Shown here piece by piece: positions 11,735 through 22,349 of a DNA stretch of 64,000 nt. Below the pieces are notes generated by a model. It ran no database searches. It saw nothing but the letters and a program-made list of their open reading frames with translations, and was not told the origin of the DNA. This DNA is from Halioglobus maricola (GTDB lineage: Bacteria > Pseudomonadota > Gammaproteobacteria > Pseudomonadales > Halieaceae). The stretch is from positions 710,501 to 774,500 of the forward strand of contig NZ_CP036422.1 in NCBI RefSeq assembly GCF_009388985.1, read 5' to 3'. The position numbers were made by a program, and so were the translations under genes. Numbering within the stretch: the first letter of the stretch is position 1; each line of letters begins with the position of its first letter.

Positions 11735-12415
11735 ATGGTGATTATTGAGCAGTTACTGACCAAAGCCGAGGTGGCCGATTACCGGCGCCAACTGGATCTC
11801 GTGTCCTTCGTCGATGGTGGCGAGACCGCCGAGGGGATGGCGGCTGATGTGAAACGCAATGGTCAGGCGGATGCGACTGACCCGGCAGTGGTGCAACTCG
11901 CCAACGAATTGCTCGGCAGGATGGGCAGCACGCCTCAGTTGGTTTCTGCAGCGTTGCCCCACCGTATATTCCCGCCCTGCTTTAACCGCTATGTGGAAGG
12001 TGAAACCTATGGGTATCACGTCGATGCGTCGATTATGCGGGTACCCGCCACTCGGGATGTGTTGCGCAGCGATGTCTCAATGACCCTGTTCCTGAGTGAA
12101 ATGGATGAATACGAGGGTGGAGAGCTGCATATCGCCACTGATTTTGGTCATCAGTCAGTGAAGCTTGAGGCGGGTGCCGCCGTGGTTTATCCATCGAGCA
12201 GCTTACACAGGGTGACACCGGTCAGCGCCGGTGTGCGTATGGCGGCCATCTGCTGGATGCAGAGCCTGGTGGCGGACGAGGGGCTACTGCGAACGCTGTA
12301 TCAGCTGGACCGAACTATCCAGTCGCTGTCTGCAGACGCCAAGGTGTCCCGGGAGCAACTGGATAGCCTGCACAATGTCTATCATAACCTGGTGCGTAAA
12401 CACGCCCAGGTATAG
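11735..12415 (+). CDS. piuC: PKHD-type Fe(II)/2-oxoglutarate hydroxylase (PiuC/YbiX family)
   Basis: Non-heme iron, 2-oxoglutarate-dependent oxygenase of 226 residues, the normal family length. The iron ligands are H95, D97 and H158, and R168 should bind 2-oxoglutarate. The C-terminal helical region with DRTIQSL is typical of the family. It lies 66 bases after the siderophore receptor stop with a GGAG site upstream, so it is probably co-transcribed under Fur control. The family is regularly linked to Fiu/PiuA receptors and iron limitation; the substrate is not established. Confidence 0.93.
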   Translation: MVIIEQLLTKAEVADYRRQLDLVSFVDGGETAEGMAADVKRNGQADATDPAVVQLANELLGRMGSTPQLVSAALPHRIFPPCFNRYVEGETYGYHVDASIMRVPATRDVLRSDVSMTLFLSEMDEYEGGELHIATDFGHQSVKLEAGAAVVYPSSSLHRVTPVSAGVRMAAICWMQSLVADEGLLRTLYQLDRTIQSLSADAKVSREQLDSLHNVYHNLVRKHAQV

Positions 12416-12437
12416 GGCTGCGGCGCAGTGAATAGGC

Positions 12438-12466
12438 TTGACTCCCTGTTGGGGCGTCTATAGAAT
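12438..12466 (+). promoter_or_regulatory. Promoter of the str operon
   Basis: TTGACT (12438-12443), a 17-base spacer and TAGAAT (12461-12466) form a near-consensus sigma-70 promoter about 120 bases upstream of rpsL. It fits the strong expression expected for ribosomal protein and elongation factor genes. Confidence 0.75.
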
Positions 12467-12592
12467 GCCGCCTCCTCATTTTTGGGGTGGTCTCCCGTGG
12501 CCTTTTGATAAGGATTTGCGGGAAACTCGCCCTCGAGACAGGAAAGTGGCCATAAGGCCATGAAATACAACATTTTTTGGAGTTCTATCTGA

Positions 12593-12964
12593 ATGGCAAC
12601 GATCAACCAATTGGTTCGTAAGCCCAGGAAGCGCAAGTTAGAAAAGAGCGACGTACCTGCCCTGCAAAGCTGTCCGCAGCGCCGCGGTGTTTGTACTCGC
12701 GTCTACACTACGACGCCTAAGAAGCCGAACTCTGCACTGCGTAAAGTATGTCGTGTACGCCTGACCAACGGCTACGAGGTTTCCTCGTACATCGGTGGTG
12801 AGGGTCACAACCTGCAGGAGCACAGTGTAGTTTTGATTCGTGGCGGTCGTGTGAAGGACCTTCCCGGTGTGCGTTATCACACCGTGCGTGGCAGCCTGGA
12901 CACCTCCGGCGTAGCCGACCGTCGCAACGGTCGCTCGAAGTACGGTGCCAAGCGTCCGAAGTAA
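12593..12964 (+). CDS. rpsL: 30S ribosomal protein S12
   Basis: Decoding-centre ribosomal protein of 123 residues, nearly identical in pattern to other gammaproteobacterial S12. The streptomycin-contact lysines are present in the wild-type form: K43 in TPKKPNS and the lysine in GRVKDLPG. The sequence therefore shows no classical streptomycin-resistance substitution. It is the first gene of the operon rpsL-rpsG-fusA-tuf and has a long leader after the promoter at 12438. Confidence 0.99.
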   Translation: MATINQLVRKPRKRKLEKSDVPALQSCPQRRGVCTRVYTTTPKKPNSALRKVCRVRLTNGYEVSSYIGGEGHNLQEHSVVLIRGGRVKDLPGVRYHTVRGSLDTSGVADRRNGRSKYGAKRPK

Positions 12965-13006
12965 GTCCCTAAGCGTAAGCTGGCTTATATATTGAAGTAA
13001 GTAAGG

Positions 13007-13050
13007 CCGAACCTCTGCCTCCCCCGCATTTGTGGCAGGTCGGTGTTCGG
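13007..13050 (+). promoter_or_regulatory. Possible S7 translational control hairpin between rpsL and rpsG
   Basis: The rpsL-rpsG spacer can fold: CCGAAC (13007-13012) can pair with GTTCGG (13045-13050). Alternatively ACCT/GCC (13011-13019) can pair with GGC/AGGT (13034-13040). In E. coli, S7 represses its operon by binding this intercistronic region. A similar role here is inferred from position and foldability only. Confidence 0.35.
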
Positions 13051-13076
13051 GTAACCCTGAAGAGAGAGAGGCTAAT

Positions 13077-13547
13077 ATGCCCAGAAGAAGAGTAGTCGCC
13101 AAGCGCGAAGTACTGCCAGATCCCAAATTTGGCAATGTGACTTTGGCGAAATTCATGAACCACGTAATGATCAGTGGTAAGAAATCCGTCGCAGAGACCA
13201 TCGTTTACGGTGCTCTGGACATTGTTCAGGAAAAACTGAACAAGGATCCCCTCGAAGCATTCGACGAAGCGCTGGAAAACATCGCGCCCATGGTAGAGGT
13301 TAAGTCTCGCCGCGTGGGTGGTGCTACTTACCAGGTGCCCGTTGAAGTACGTCCGGCTCGTCGTGTGGCTCTGTCCATGCGCTGGTTGGTTGAGTACGCT
13401 CGCGGCCGTGGCGAGAAGTCCATGCGCCAGCGTCTTGCCGGCGAGATCATCGACGCATCCCAGGGCAAAGGTAATGCCGTGAAGAAGCGTGAAGATGTTC
13501 ACCGCATGGCTGAAGCGAACAAGGCGTTCTCGCACTACCGCTTCTAA
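13077..13547 (+). CDS. rpsG: 30S ribosomal protein S7
   Basis: Primary-binding ribosomal protein that organises the 16S 3' domain, 156 residues. The start is the ATG at 13077, giving the conserved [12 protein letters not shown]-terminus, with a run of GAGAGAG upstream. An open frame reaches back to 13032 but has no support. It ends in the short S7 form ([12 protein letters not shown]). It is second in the str operon. Confidence 0.99.
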   Translation: MPRRRVVAKREVLPDPKFGNVTLAKFMNHVMISGKKSVAETIVYGALDIVQEKLNKDPLEAFDEALENIAPMVEVKSRRVGGATYQVPVEVRPARRVALSMRWLVEYARGRGEKSMRQRLAGEIIDASQGKGNAVKKREDVHRMAEANKAFSHYRF

Positions 13548-13574
13548 TCACCACCTTTTTCCGAGGAAAGCAGC

Positions 13575-15680
<2,106 letters not shown>

Positions 15681-15780
15681 TAGATTCGTAACCGTGGGCA
15701 GTTTCAATACGGCCCGCATTTTGGTTTTTAAAGACCTGGGTGGAGTGATCCTTTGCCCATTGATATAGAGGAGCCTGGTA

Positions 15781-17004
15781 ATGGCAAAAGAAACGTTTGA
15801 ACGTACTAAGCCCCACGTAAACGTGGGCACCATCGGTCACGTTGACCACGGTAAAACTACCCTGACAGCGGCCCTGACTCGCGTCTGTGCTGAAGTATGG
15901 GGCGGTGAGATGGTTGCCTTTGATGGCATCGATAACGCACCGGAAGAGCGTGAGCGTGGTATCACCATCGCGACTTCCCACGTTGAATACGACTCTCCGG
16001 ATCGTCACTACGCACACGTTGACTGTCCTGGACACGCCGACTACGTGAAGAACATGATCACCGGTGCTGCTCAGATGGACGGCGCGATCCTGGTTTGTGG
16101 CGCCACTGATGGCCCCATGCCCCAGACTCGCGAGCACATCCTGCTGTCTCGCCAGGTAGGCGTACCTTACATCGTTGTATTCATGAACAAGGCTGACCTG
16201 CTGGCTGAAGATTGCGGCGGCGCGGACACTGAAGAATACGAAGAGATGAAAGAGCTGGTAGAAATGGAGCTGCGTGAGCTGCTTGACCAGTACGAATTCC
16301 CCGGTGACGACACTCCCATCATCTGTGGTTCCGCCCTGATGGCGCTGAACGGCGAAGATGACAACGAGCTGGGCACCACTGCTGTGAAGAAGCTGGTTGA
16401 GACTCTGGATTCTTACATCCCTGAGCCCGAGCGTGCTATTGACCAGTCATTCCTGATGCCTGTTGAAGATGTGTTCTCTATCTCCGGTCGCGGTACTGTT
16501 GTAACCGGTCGCGTAGAGCGTGGCATCATCAAGGTTGGTGAAGAGATTGAAATCATCGGCATCAAGGACACTCAGACCACTACTTGTACTGGTGTTGAGA
16601 TGTTCCGCAAGCTGCTCGACGAAGGTCGTGCTGGTGAGAACGTCGGTATTCTGCTGCGTGGCACCAAGCGTGAAGAAGTTGAGCGTGGCCAGGTTCTGGC
16701 GCACCCCGGTACTGTAAACCCTCACACCAAGTTTGAAGCTGAGGTTTACATTCTGTCCAAGGAAGAAGGTGGTCGTCATACACCTTTCTTCAAGGGCTAC
16801 CGTCCGCAGTTCTACTTCCGTACCACTGACGTTACCGGCGCATGCGAACTGCCCGAGGGCGTTGAGATGGTAATGCCTGGTGACAACGTACAGATGGTTG
16901 CCACTTTGATCGCGCCTATTGCGATGGAAGAAGGCCTGCGCTTCGCGATCCGCGAAGGTGGCCGTACAGTTGGCGCTGGTGTTGTAGCCAAGATCATCGA
17001 ATAA
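15781..17004 (+). CDS. tuf: Elongation factor Tu
   Basis: Aminoacyl-tRNA carrier GTPase. It has P-loop GHVDHGKT (residues 19-26), DCPGHADY and an NKAD motif, followed by domains II and III. At 407 residues it is longer than the 393-394 of E. coli because of extra acidic residues in the G domain just after NKAD (the [14 protein letters not shown] stretch). This longer form also occurs in other marine gammaproteobacteria. A GAGGAG site precedes the ATG. It is the last gene of this operon; a terminator follows at once instead of the S10 operon. Whether the genome has a second tuf cannot be seen here. Confidence 0.99.
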   Translation: MAKETFERTKPHVNVGTIGHVDHGKTTLTAALTRVCAEVWGGEMVAFDGIDNAPEERERGITIATSHVEYDSPDRHYAHVDCPGHADYVKNMITGAAQMDGAILVCGATDGPMPQTREHILLSRQVGVPYIVVFMNKADLLAEDCGGADTEEYEEMKELVEMELRELLDQYEFPGDDTPIICGSALMALNGEDDNELGTTAVKKLVETLDSYIPEPERAIDQSFLMPVEDVFSISGRGTVVTGRVERGIIKVGEEIEIIGIKDTQTTTCTGVEMFRKLLDEGRAGENVGILLRGTKREEVERGQVLAHPGTVNPHTKFEAEVYILSKEEGGRHTPFFKGYRPQFYFRTTDVTGACELPEGVEMVMPGDNVQMVATLIAPIAMEEGLRFAIREGGRTVGAGVVAKIIE

Positions 17005-17022
17005 TTATTCGACCGATCTAGC

Positions 17023-17060
17023 CACAAAAAAGCCCGGCCATTGTGCCGGGCTTTTTTGTG
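17023..17060. terminator. Bidirectional terminator after tuf
   Basis: A 16-bp perfect inverted repeat (17023-17038 with 17045-17060) contains a GCCCGGC core flanked by A- and T-runs, so it works in both directions. It separates tuf from the convergent CHASE2 gene, which ends at 17072. Confidence 0.95.
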
Positions 17061-17071
17061 GGCGCTGACTT

Positions 17072-19129
17072 TTATTTTTGCGCCAGCACTTTGCAAAAAC
17101 AATTGACGAGCTCGGGGTCGAACCTGCTTCCTGACTCCGATCGGATGACTTCCAGCGCCGCCTCCCGGGTCAGGCGCACACGCCACGGTCGGTCGCTGCT
17201 CAGACTCTCCCAGGTGTCGACGATGGCGACGATGCGTGCGGTCAGCGGAATATTCTCTCCTACTAACTGGTTGGGGTATCCGCTGCCGTCCCAATTCTCG
17301 TGATGCGACCGTGCGACTTCTTCCAGGGTCGTGAGAAAAGCCAACGACGGGTCGTTGTCTCCGCCTCCGCGATTTTCGATGCCTTCGCGCACCGCTTTTG
17401 CAGCCAGTGCTCCGAGTTCTGCGTGGGTCGCAATTTCTTCTCTTTGTTCGGTGTTTAGCGAGCCACTGCTATTCAGGGTGGCTGGTGAAACCTGCGCTAA
17501 CCCCAGGTCGCAGTACTCGGCGGCGCGGGCCAGTTCATCTATATCTATCGATGCCATCTCCTGTTGGTAGCCCGATTGGCGAGCAACTTCACTCGCCAGT
17601 GCGTGAGTGAGCTGACGCATGGTGTTTCGGTTGTGCATGTAGCTGCCGTGGATCGGCGTGTCGAGAGCCAACGCGAATTCCCCGGCGATCAGGCTGGCTG
17701 CTTCTCGCACACGCTGTTGCTCGGCTGCGCGTTGCTCTTCCTCGCGACCGATTTCAATCAGGGCGCTAGCGATCAGGCTGCCGATAACACTCGACAGGAT
17801 GATAAAGAAGGAGGATGCGTCAAACAGTATTCCCTGATAGCGAAACAGCAGGTAGCCACAGGCGATGAGCAGCAGGTTGATACTCAGGGTTATCCAGGCA
17901 GAAGCGCGGGGAACGGCTCTCAAAAAACGCGCCAGAGGCGACTCACTGCGGGGTATATACCAGATGAGCAGTAAGCCTAGAAAAAGAATGAGACTGGTTT
18001 CCAGCCATTTCATCCACCAGGGGCGAAGAATCATGCGGCCGTCGAACAGACTTTCCAGCACTTGCGCCTGTATCTCTATGCCAGGCACCAGCTCGCCGAG
18101 GGCTGTAGTGCGCATATCGTGTAGTCCCGAACCGGTGAGCCCGAGCATCACCAGCTTGCCTTGCAGCATGCTGGGGTCGATGGTGCCGTCGAGCACCTCT
18201 GCAGCGGAGACGTAGCGGGAGACAGTGTCTTCGATGCGGGAAAAGTGCAGCCAGATATCGCCTGCAGGCTGGGTGGGAACCACGAGGTCGGCGATTGCCA
18301 CACTGTTGATACCCTGCTTGCCCACATCAAGCCTGATGGCTTTTTCACCGGTAGCCACGCGCAGCATTTCCATGGGGAGCCCGGGAACCACGGTGTCGCC
18401 GATGGCCGCGACCAGAGGGATACGCCTGACAACCCCGAACTCCAGGTCAACACTTAGAATGGCCTGGCCCCAGGCCGCGGCCTGTAATTCGGGCAGGCTG
18501 GCGAGAACGGCCTCGAACTTGCGGACATGTGGCAGCGGAGACGCGCCTGTTACGAGAAGTGGTTTGGTGCGCATGCCGGCACTGGTTGTGTAGGACGTGT
18601 GATCGAATCCCGCTGCGCCGAGCACCGAGGGCAGCAGGTAGAGTGATTCTGCGAGTACCGCGTCGTGATCTGGAAGTTGACGCAGCGCCTCACCTATTGC
18701 CGGATCTGTATCAGCAGGTAGTCCTTGCGCCAGTTGCTGCGGCGAGGTCTGGTCTGCTTCGGGCATGTACATATCCAGGCCCACTGCTGCCGGCTGGTAA
18801 TTGCCGATGGCATCCAGCAGCGCGGCGAGTTTGGTTCTGGGCCAGGGCCACTGGCCGACTTTTGACAGGCTTAGCTCGTCGATGGCGACGATGGTGACCG
18901 GCTGTGAGAGAGGCTTTCGTGGGTAGTTTTTCTGGTAGCTGTCGAACAGGAACTGGCGGGCCTTGGTGAAGGCGCCGGTGACGTTACCCGCGAGCTCGGC
19001 CGTGCCCTGTTCCAGGGGTAGCTCGGAGATCACGCTGACCGACATGGTCCAGGTCAGGATGACCAGCGCGATGGGCCGGCCACGACCGTATTGGAAGATT
19101 TGCCTGAACAGGTCCAGTAGCGAACGCAT
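17072..19129 (-). CDS. CHASE2-domain membrane protein with degenerate HD-GYP domain
   Basis: Probable envelope signal receptor of 685 residues. An N-terminal membrane segment is followed by a large extracytoplasmic CHASE2 sensor (about residues 60-370, with VAIDELSLSKVGQWPWPR near its start). Three or so membrane helices (about 385-470) come next, then a cytoplasmic HD-GYP-like region. That region keeps the second half of the HD-GYP signature (HHENWDGSGYP, around residue 609). Where HD should stand, however, it has YCDLG, so the metal-binding histidine is missing. It may therefore bind rather than hydrolyse cyclic di-GMP, or be a pure output module; this is inference. It is third in the operon fecR-like, ompA-like, CHASE2. 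Confidence 0.85.
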   Translation of the reverse strand: MRSLLDLFRQIFQYGRGRPIALVILTWTMSVSVISELPLEQGTAELAGNVTGAFTKARQFLFDSYQKNYPRKPLSQPVTIVAIDELSLSKVGQWPWPRTKLAALLDAIGNYQPAAVGLDMYMPEADQTSPQQLAQGLPADTDPAIGEALRQLPDHDAVLAESLYLLPSVLGAAGFDHTSYTTSAGMRTKPLLVTGASPLPHVRKFEAVLASLPELQAAAWGQAILSVDLEFGVVRRIPLVAAIGDTVVPGLPMEMLRVATGEKAIRLDVGKQGINSVAIADLVVPTQPAGDIWLHFSRIEDTVSRYVSAAEVLDGTIDPSMLQGKLVMLGLTGSGLHDMRTTALGELVPGIEIQAQVLESLFDGRMILRPWWMKWLETSLILFLGLLLIWYIPRSESPLARFLRAVPRASAWITLSINLLLIACGYLLFRYQGILFDASSFFIILSSVIGSLIASALIEIGREEEQRAAEQQRVREAASLIAGEFALALDTPIHGSYMHNRNTMRQLTHALASEVARQSGYQQEMASIDIDELARAAEYCDLGLAQVSPATLNSSGSLNTEQREEIATHAELGALAAKAVREGIENRGGGDNDPSLAFLTTLEEVARSHHENWDGSGYPNQLVGENIPLTARIVAIVDTWESLSSDRPWRVRLTREAALEVIRSESGSRFDPELVNCFCKVLAQK

Positions 19130-19144
19130 GGTCCTGTTCAGTAA

Positions 19145-19756
19145 TCAGCGGACACGAATTTCTACCCGCCGGTTACGCGCCTCGGCGCGGCCGTCGGCGG
19201 TGGCTACAACCGGTTCTCGTTCGCCGCGCCCACTGCTGTCTATGCGCACGGCAGTCACACCGGCGTCTGAAATAAATTGCTTCACGGTATCAGCCCTGGC
19301 CCGCGACAGGCGGTCGTTGTCTTCGACGGAACCGACCCGGTCAGTGTGACCGATGACCTGGATCTCCGGCGCTGGCAGGGTTAGCAAGTAGCGTTTTATC
19401 TCATCCACCTCGGCCTGGGATTCGGCGGAGAGGGTGTCGGCTGAGCCTGATTTGAAGGTGACTACAAAGGATCTTGGCGCCGCTGGCGTCGCGGCCAGCA
19501 TCGCACCAAATTCATTTTCTACAGCGGCGGCGCTGGTTGTTCCTGCGGACAGGCCACCGGCGCTGTCCGCCTGGGCCGTTGCATACGCGGAGTTGAGCGT
19601 GGTCTGGCCTGTACTACCACTAACGACGAGCGTACCCACGCTACCGTCTTCGTCTGGCAGCAGAATAATGGTGTCGGTGGGCTGCGGTGGCGGCTCTGGC
19701 TGGGTCAGGAATGCGCCGACTATCATAGCCGCGGGAATTAGAAGAAAGCCCCACAT
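19145..19756 (-). CDS. OmpA-family peptidoglycan-binding protein
   Basis: 203 residues with one N-terminal membrane anchor or uncleaved signal (residues 2-18), a low-complexity linker, and a C-terminal OmpA domain (about 95-203). The domain contains the peptidoglycan-binding pattern GHTDRVGSVEDNDRLSRARAD. The ATG at 19756 follows GGAG closely and lies only 3 bases after the stop of the FecR gene, so the two are translationally linked. It probably tethers the sensor system to the cell wall; the role is inferred from its neighbours. Confidence 0.88.
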   Translation of the reverse strand: MWGFLLIPAAMIVGAFLTQPEPPPQPTDTIILLPDEDGSVGTLVVSGSTGQTTLNSAYATAQADSAGGLSAGTTSAAAVENEFGAMLAATPAAPRSFVVTFKSGSADTLSAESQAEVDEIKRYLLTLPAPEIQVIGHTDRVGSVEDNDRLSRARADTVKQFISDAGVTAVRIDSSGRGEREPVVATADGRAEARNRRVEIRVR

Positions 19757-19759
19757 AGA

Positions 19760-20200
19760 TCAGTTCTCCTCTTGACCGGCTTTGATAATAAAGCGGGTTC
19801 CGCGTACACCGAGAGTGACCGAAGGCGAACTGAAACTGACAGCTTCCGGGCTGGCCTTGGCTATCTTGCCTGAGATGACAGAGAGAGAGCCTCGCTGGAC
19901 TGACGCGTCCAGGCTGCCCTGATGCGTGGTGGAGTCAAAGACAAACCGACGCAGCTCGAGGGTGCTGTCCGGGCCCGCGGTGAGTCTGGTGTCGTCGTTC
20001 AGGGTGATACCTACCGTTCCATCGCTACCGGTCAGGATGCTGTCGCTGACCTCCACGTGCTGGCCGGGCGTGGCGGGTAATTGTTGGCCCCCGCGCACGA
20101 TATGTGCATCGCCTCGGCTAATTTTGATGGTGCCGGCAGCCTCACCGGCGAGTGTTAGCGGTGCAAGGGAAAGCATCAGAAGTGCGACAGCAGGGCGCAT
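19760..20200 (-). CDS. FecR-domain periplasmic protein
   Basis: A 146-residue exported protein with signal peptide (cleavage near LTLAG) and a FecR domain (G-x-A-x-I-V-R-G-G-Q at its start, S-P-x-x-x-x-G-V-R-G-T near its end). I choose the ATG at 20200, with GGAG 8 bases upstream, over a TTG at 20221. Unlike classical FecR it has no cytoplasmic anti-sigma part or membrane anchor, and there is no ECF sigma gene beside it. It is the first gene of the operon leading to the OmpA and CHASE2 proteins; FecR/CHASE2 neighbours are a recurrent architecture. Confidence 0.88.
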   Translation of the reverse strand: MRPAVALLMLSLAPLTLAGEAAGTIKISRGDAHIVRGGQQLPATPGQHVEVSDSILTGSDGTVGITLNDDTRLTAGPDSTLELRRFVFDSTTHQGSLDASVQRGSLSVISGKIAKASPEAVSFSSPSVTLGVRGTRFIIKAGQEEN

Positions 20201-20336
20201 CTGTTTGAACTCCGTTTTCAATGATTCTGTGAAATATAGATCACTATTCCGATCTGGGCGAGTTTGTTGTGGCTGGCGCTCTCACTGCGTGCGCCTACAC
20301 TTGGTGTTCAATATCCAATGCTTGTCGGGGCGAGCT

Positions 20337-21707
20337 ATGTTGCCAACTAAACTGGCTGGTGCTGTTCTAGTCATCTTTCTTCTGGCGCTGCCGCGAGGCG
20401 TCGCTGCCTCGAGTGATGTCGCTCATCTGCGCGATCGTGTATCGAGTCTGGAGCGGGAACTGGAAGAGGCGAGGGCAGAGCTGGCGGATGCTCAGGCAGC
20501 CTTGGAGAGCGCTGAAGCTAGTCGGGAAGAGGCTGGAGCCGGTGTGGTCATTGGCCCGCTTTCTATTGGCGGTGCGATGCGAGTGAACTACGTTTACGGC
20601 GACTACACCAACGGCGATGACGGGCCCAGTCGAGGTGGCAATGGCGGGAACGTGGAGCTGGATACATTCAGGATTAATGCCAGTCTTGATGCCGGCCCTT
20701 GGATAGGCAAGTTTGAGTATCGCTGGTATCCGGTCGGTAGCGGGAAGAACTACAACTTCCTGCATACACTCTGGCTCGGCTATCAGTTCGATGAAGCCTC
20801 TCACATCGAAGTTGGCCAGAACCGGGTGCCTTTTGGCGCCGGCCCCTATGGTGTTTCCCAGAGCTGGTTTTTCGATCAGCACTACTATGTTGGCCTCGCG
20901 GATGATCCGGATCTGGGCATTAAGTATTCCAAAGCTGGGCCGGACTGGAGTTGGGATGTTGCCTACTACTGGCGCAGCGAGCCGAATTTTTCAGGCAGAA
21001 GCGAAGACAGTAGCCGTTATGGCTATGACGCGGTTCGATGGCGTGAGGCCGTCAGTGCTGAAGGTGATGTCAGCTACAATGTGGGGCGCAGCGGCTACCG
21101 CGAAAAGCACCAGGGAAATCTTCGCCTGATACGCCACTGGAGCGGGGATCAGTGGCAGCTCGATCTGGGGGGCTCCCTTCAGTATGGAGAACTAGAGGGA
21201 AGCGCAGTCGAAGATGGCGATCACTGGGCGGCCTCCGTGCACGCCGTAAGTCGCATTGCGAATTGGACCCTGGGTTTGCAGGCCTCGCACTACAGTATCA
21301 ATATTGACGCGGACAACCCGTGGAACACCGACGACCTGCTGCCGTTTGGTGCCTATGATTTCGCCTGGCCTGTGGCCACTGACGCCTGGCTACCTGCAAT
21401 TTCGCTGGCCTATCGCATGGATCTGGACGGCGTGTCCTGGCTGGACTATGTCATGCCCTACCTCGAGTACAGTGCCATCGTTAAATCTGCTAGCGGATAC
21501 AGCGATAGCGAAATGGCGGTTGCGGGCGCGGCATGGTCAAGCGGTGGCTGGTACATCTACAGCGACCTGGCCTACTCTAACGGCAACTATTTTGTTGGCG
21601 ACGAGGGGGATGACTACAGCCGCGTAGATGGCGTTGGCGATTTTGGTGTCGCGGGTAACGACGAGTGGAACTATCGCCTCAATCTGAACTTTGGTTACTA
21701 TTTTTAG
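20337..21707 (+). CDS. Outer-membrane porin with N-terminal coiled coil
   Basis: A 456-residue protein with signal peptide (residues 1-24), a heptad-rich coiled coil (about 27-60, starting near VAHLRDRVSSLERELE), then repeated amphipathic aromatic strands ending in FGYYF, the C-terminal signature of outer-membrane barrels. The layout matches phosphate-selective porin O/P-like trimeric porins, where the coiled coil helps trimerise. I chose the ATG at 20337; the open frame reaches upstream into the divergent FecR gene but has no other good start. The transported solute is unknown. Confidence 0.82.
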   Translation: MLPTKLAGAVLVIFLLALPRGVAASSDVAHLRDRVSSLERELEEARAELADAQAALESAEASREEAGAGVVIGPLSIGGAMRVNYVYGDYTNGDDGPSRGGNGGNVELDTFRINASLDAGPWIGKFEYRWYPVGSGKNYNFLHTLWLGYQFDEASHIEVGQNRVPFGAGPYGVSQSWFFDQHYYVGLADDPDLGIKYSKAGPDWSWDVAYYWRSEPNFSGRSEDSSRYGYDAVRWREAVSAEGDVSYNVGRSGYREKHQGNLRLIRHWSGDQWQLDLGGSLQYGELEGSAVEDGDHWAASVHAVSRIANWTLGLQASHYSINIDADNPWNTDDLLPFGAYDFAWPVATDAWLPAISLAYRMDLDGVSWLDYVMPYLEYSAIVKSASGYSDSEMAVAGAAWSSGGWYIYSDLAYSNGNYFVGDEGDDYSRVDGVGDFGVAGNDEWNYRLNLNFGYYF

Positions 21708-21725
21708 AACCGCAGCCGCAAAGCT

Positions 21726-22205
21726 TCAGGCCAGCAGCGCCTGAATGTCCTTCTCAATGTCTTTCGGCTTCACCGTTGGGGCGTAGCGTTTTACCACCTC
21801 GCCCGCGGGGTTTACCAGGAACTTGGTGAAGTTCCATTTGATGTTTTTGGTGAGCAGGCCGGGTGCTTCGTCTTTCAGGTGCTTGAACAGCGGGTCAGCG
21901 CCGGAGCCATTGACCTCAATTTTACCCATCATGGGGAATGAGACGCCGTAATTGAGCTGGCAGAATTCCTGGATCTCATCATTGCTTCCAGGGTCCTGCT
22001 TGCCGAATTGGTTGCAAGGAAACCCTACAATGGAGACGCCTTTGTCCTTGTATTGTTCGTACAGCTCTTCAAGGCCCTCGAACTGCGGGGTGAAGCCGCA
22101 TTTGGAGGCAGTGTTTACGATCAGCAGTACCTGTCCCTTGAACTCATCGAGAGGGCGATCGGCGCCGGCGGCGTTCTGGACAGTAAAATCGAATACGGTG
22201 GTCAC
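21726..22205 (-). CDS. gpx: Glutathione peroxidase family thiol peroxidase
   Basis: Reduces hydroperoxides in the cytoplasm. 159 residues, the usual bacterial length. The catalytic cysteine is C36 in NTASKCGFTPQ, with Q70 and W124 completing the active site. The start is GTG at 22205 with AAGGA upstream. It has a cysteine rather than selenocysteine and a resolving-type cysteine (C64 or C82), so thioredoxin may be the real electron donor, as in many bacterial homologues (inference). It lies tail-to-tail with the porin gene, 18 bases apart. Confidence 0.95.
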   Translation of the reverse strand: MTTVFDFTVQNAAGADRPLDEFKGQVLLIVNTASKCGFTPQFEGLEELYEQYKDKGVSIVGFPCNQFGKQDPGSNDEIQEFCQLNYGVSFPMMGKIEVNGSGADPLFKHLKDEAPGLLTKNIKWNFTKFLVNPAGEVVKRYAPTVKPKDIEKDIQALLA

Positions 22206-22304
22206 GGGAGAAATCCTTGCGTCGTAGTTTGGAAGTTGTACTTAAGGTAGCACAGAGCCTTTGTTACGCATGATAGAGCCGGACAGATCATGGGCAGCGG
22301 GCAC

Positions 22305-22328
22305 AAAAAAGGGGCCTTGAGGCCCCTT
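22305..22328 (-). terminator. Intrinsic terminator of the desaturase gene
   Basis: On the minus strand AAGGGGCC, a TCAA loop and GGCCCC are followed by a run of T. It begins about 20 bases after the stop codon of the fatty-acid desaturase. Confidence 0.9.
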
Positions 22329-22349
22329 AGTGAATATCTCATCAGGTGC

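Noticed and set aside
12593..12964. Streptomycin-resistance substitution in rpsL
   Set aside because: The resistance-determining lysines (K43 and the GRVKDLPG lysine) are in the wild-type form.
19926..20336. Upstream extension of the porin reading frame
   Set aside because: Overlaps the FecR gene on the other strand; the ATG at 20337 gives a proper signal peptide.
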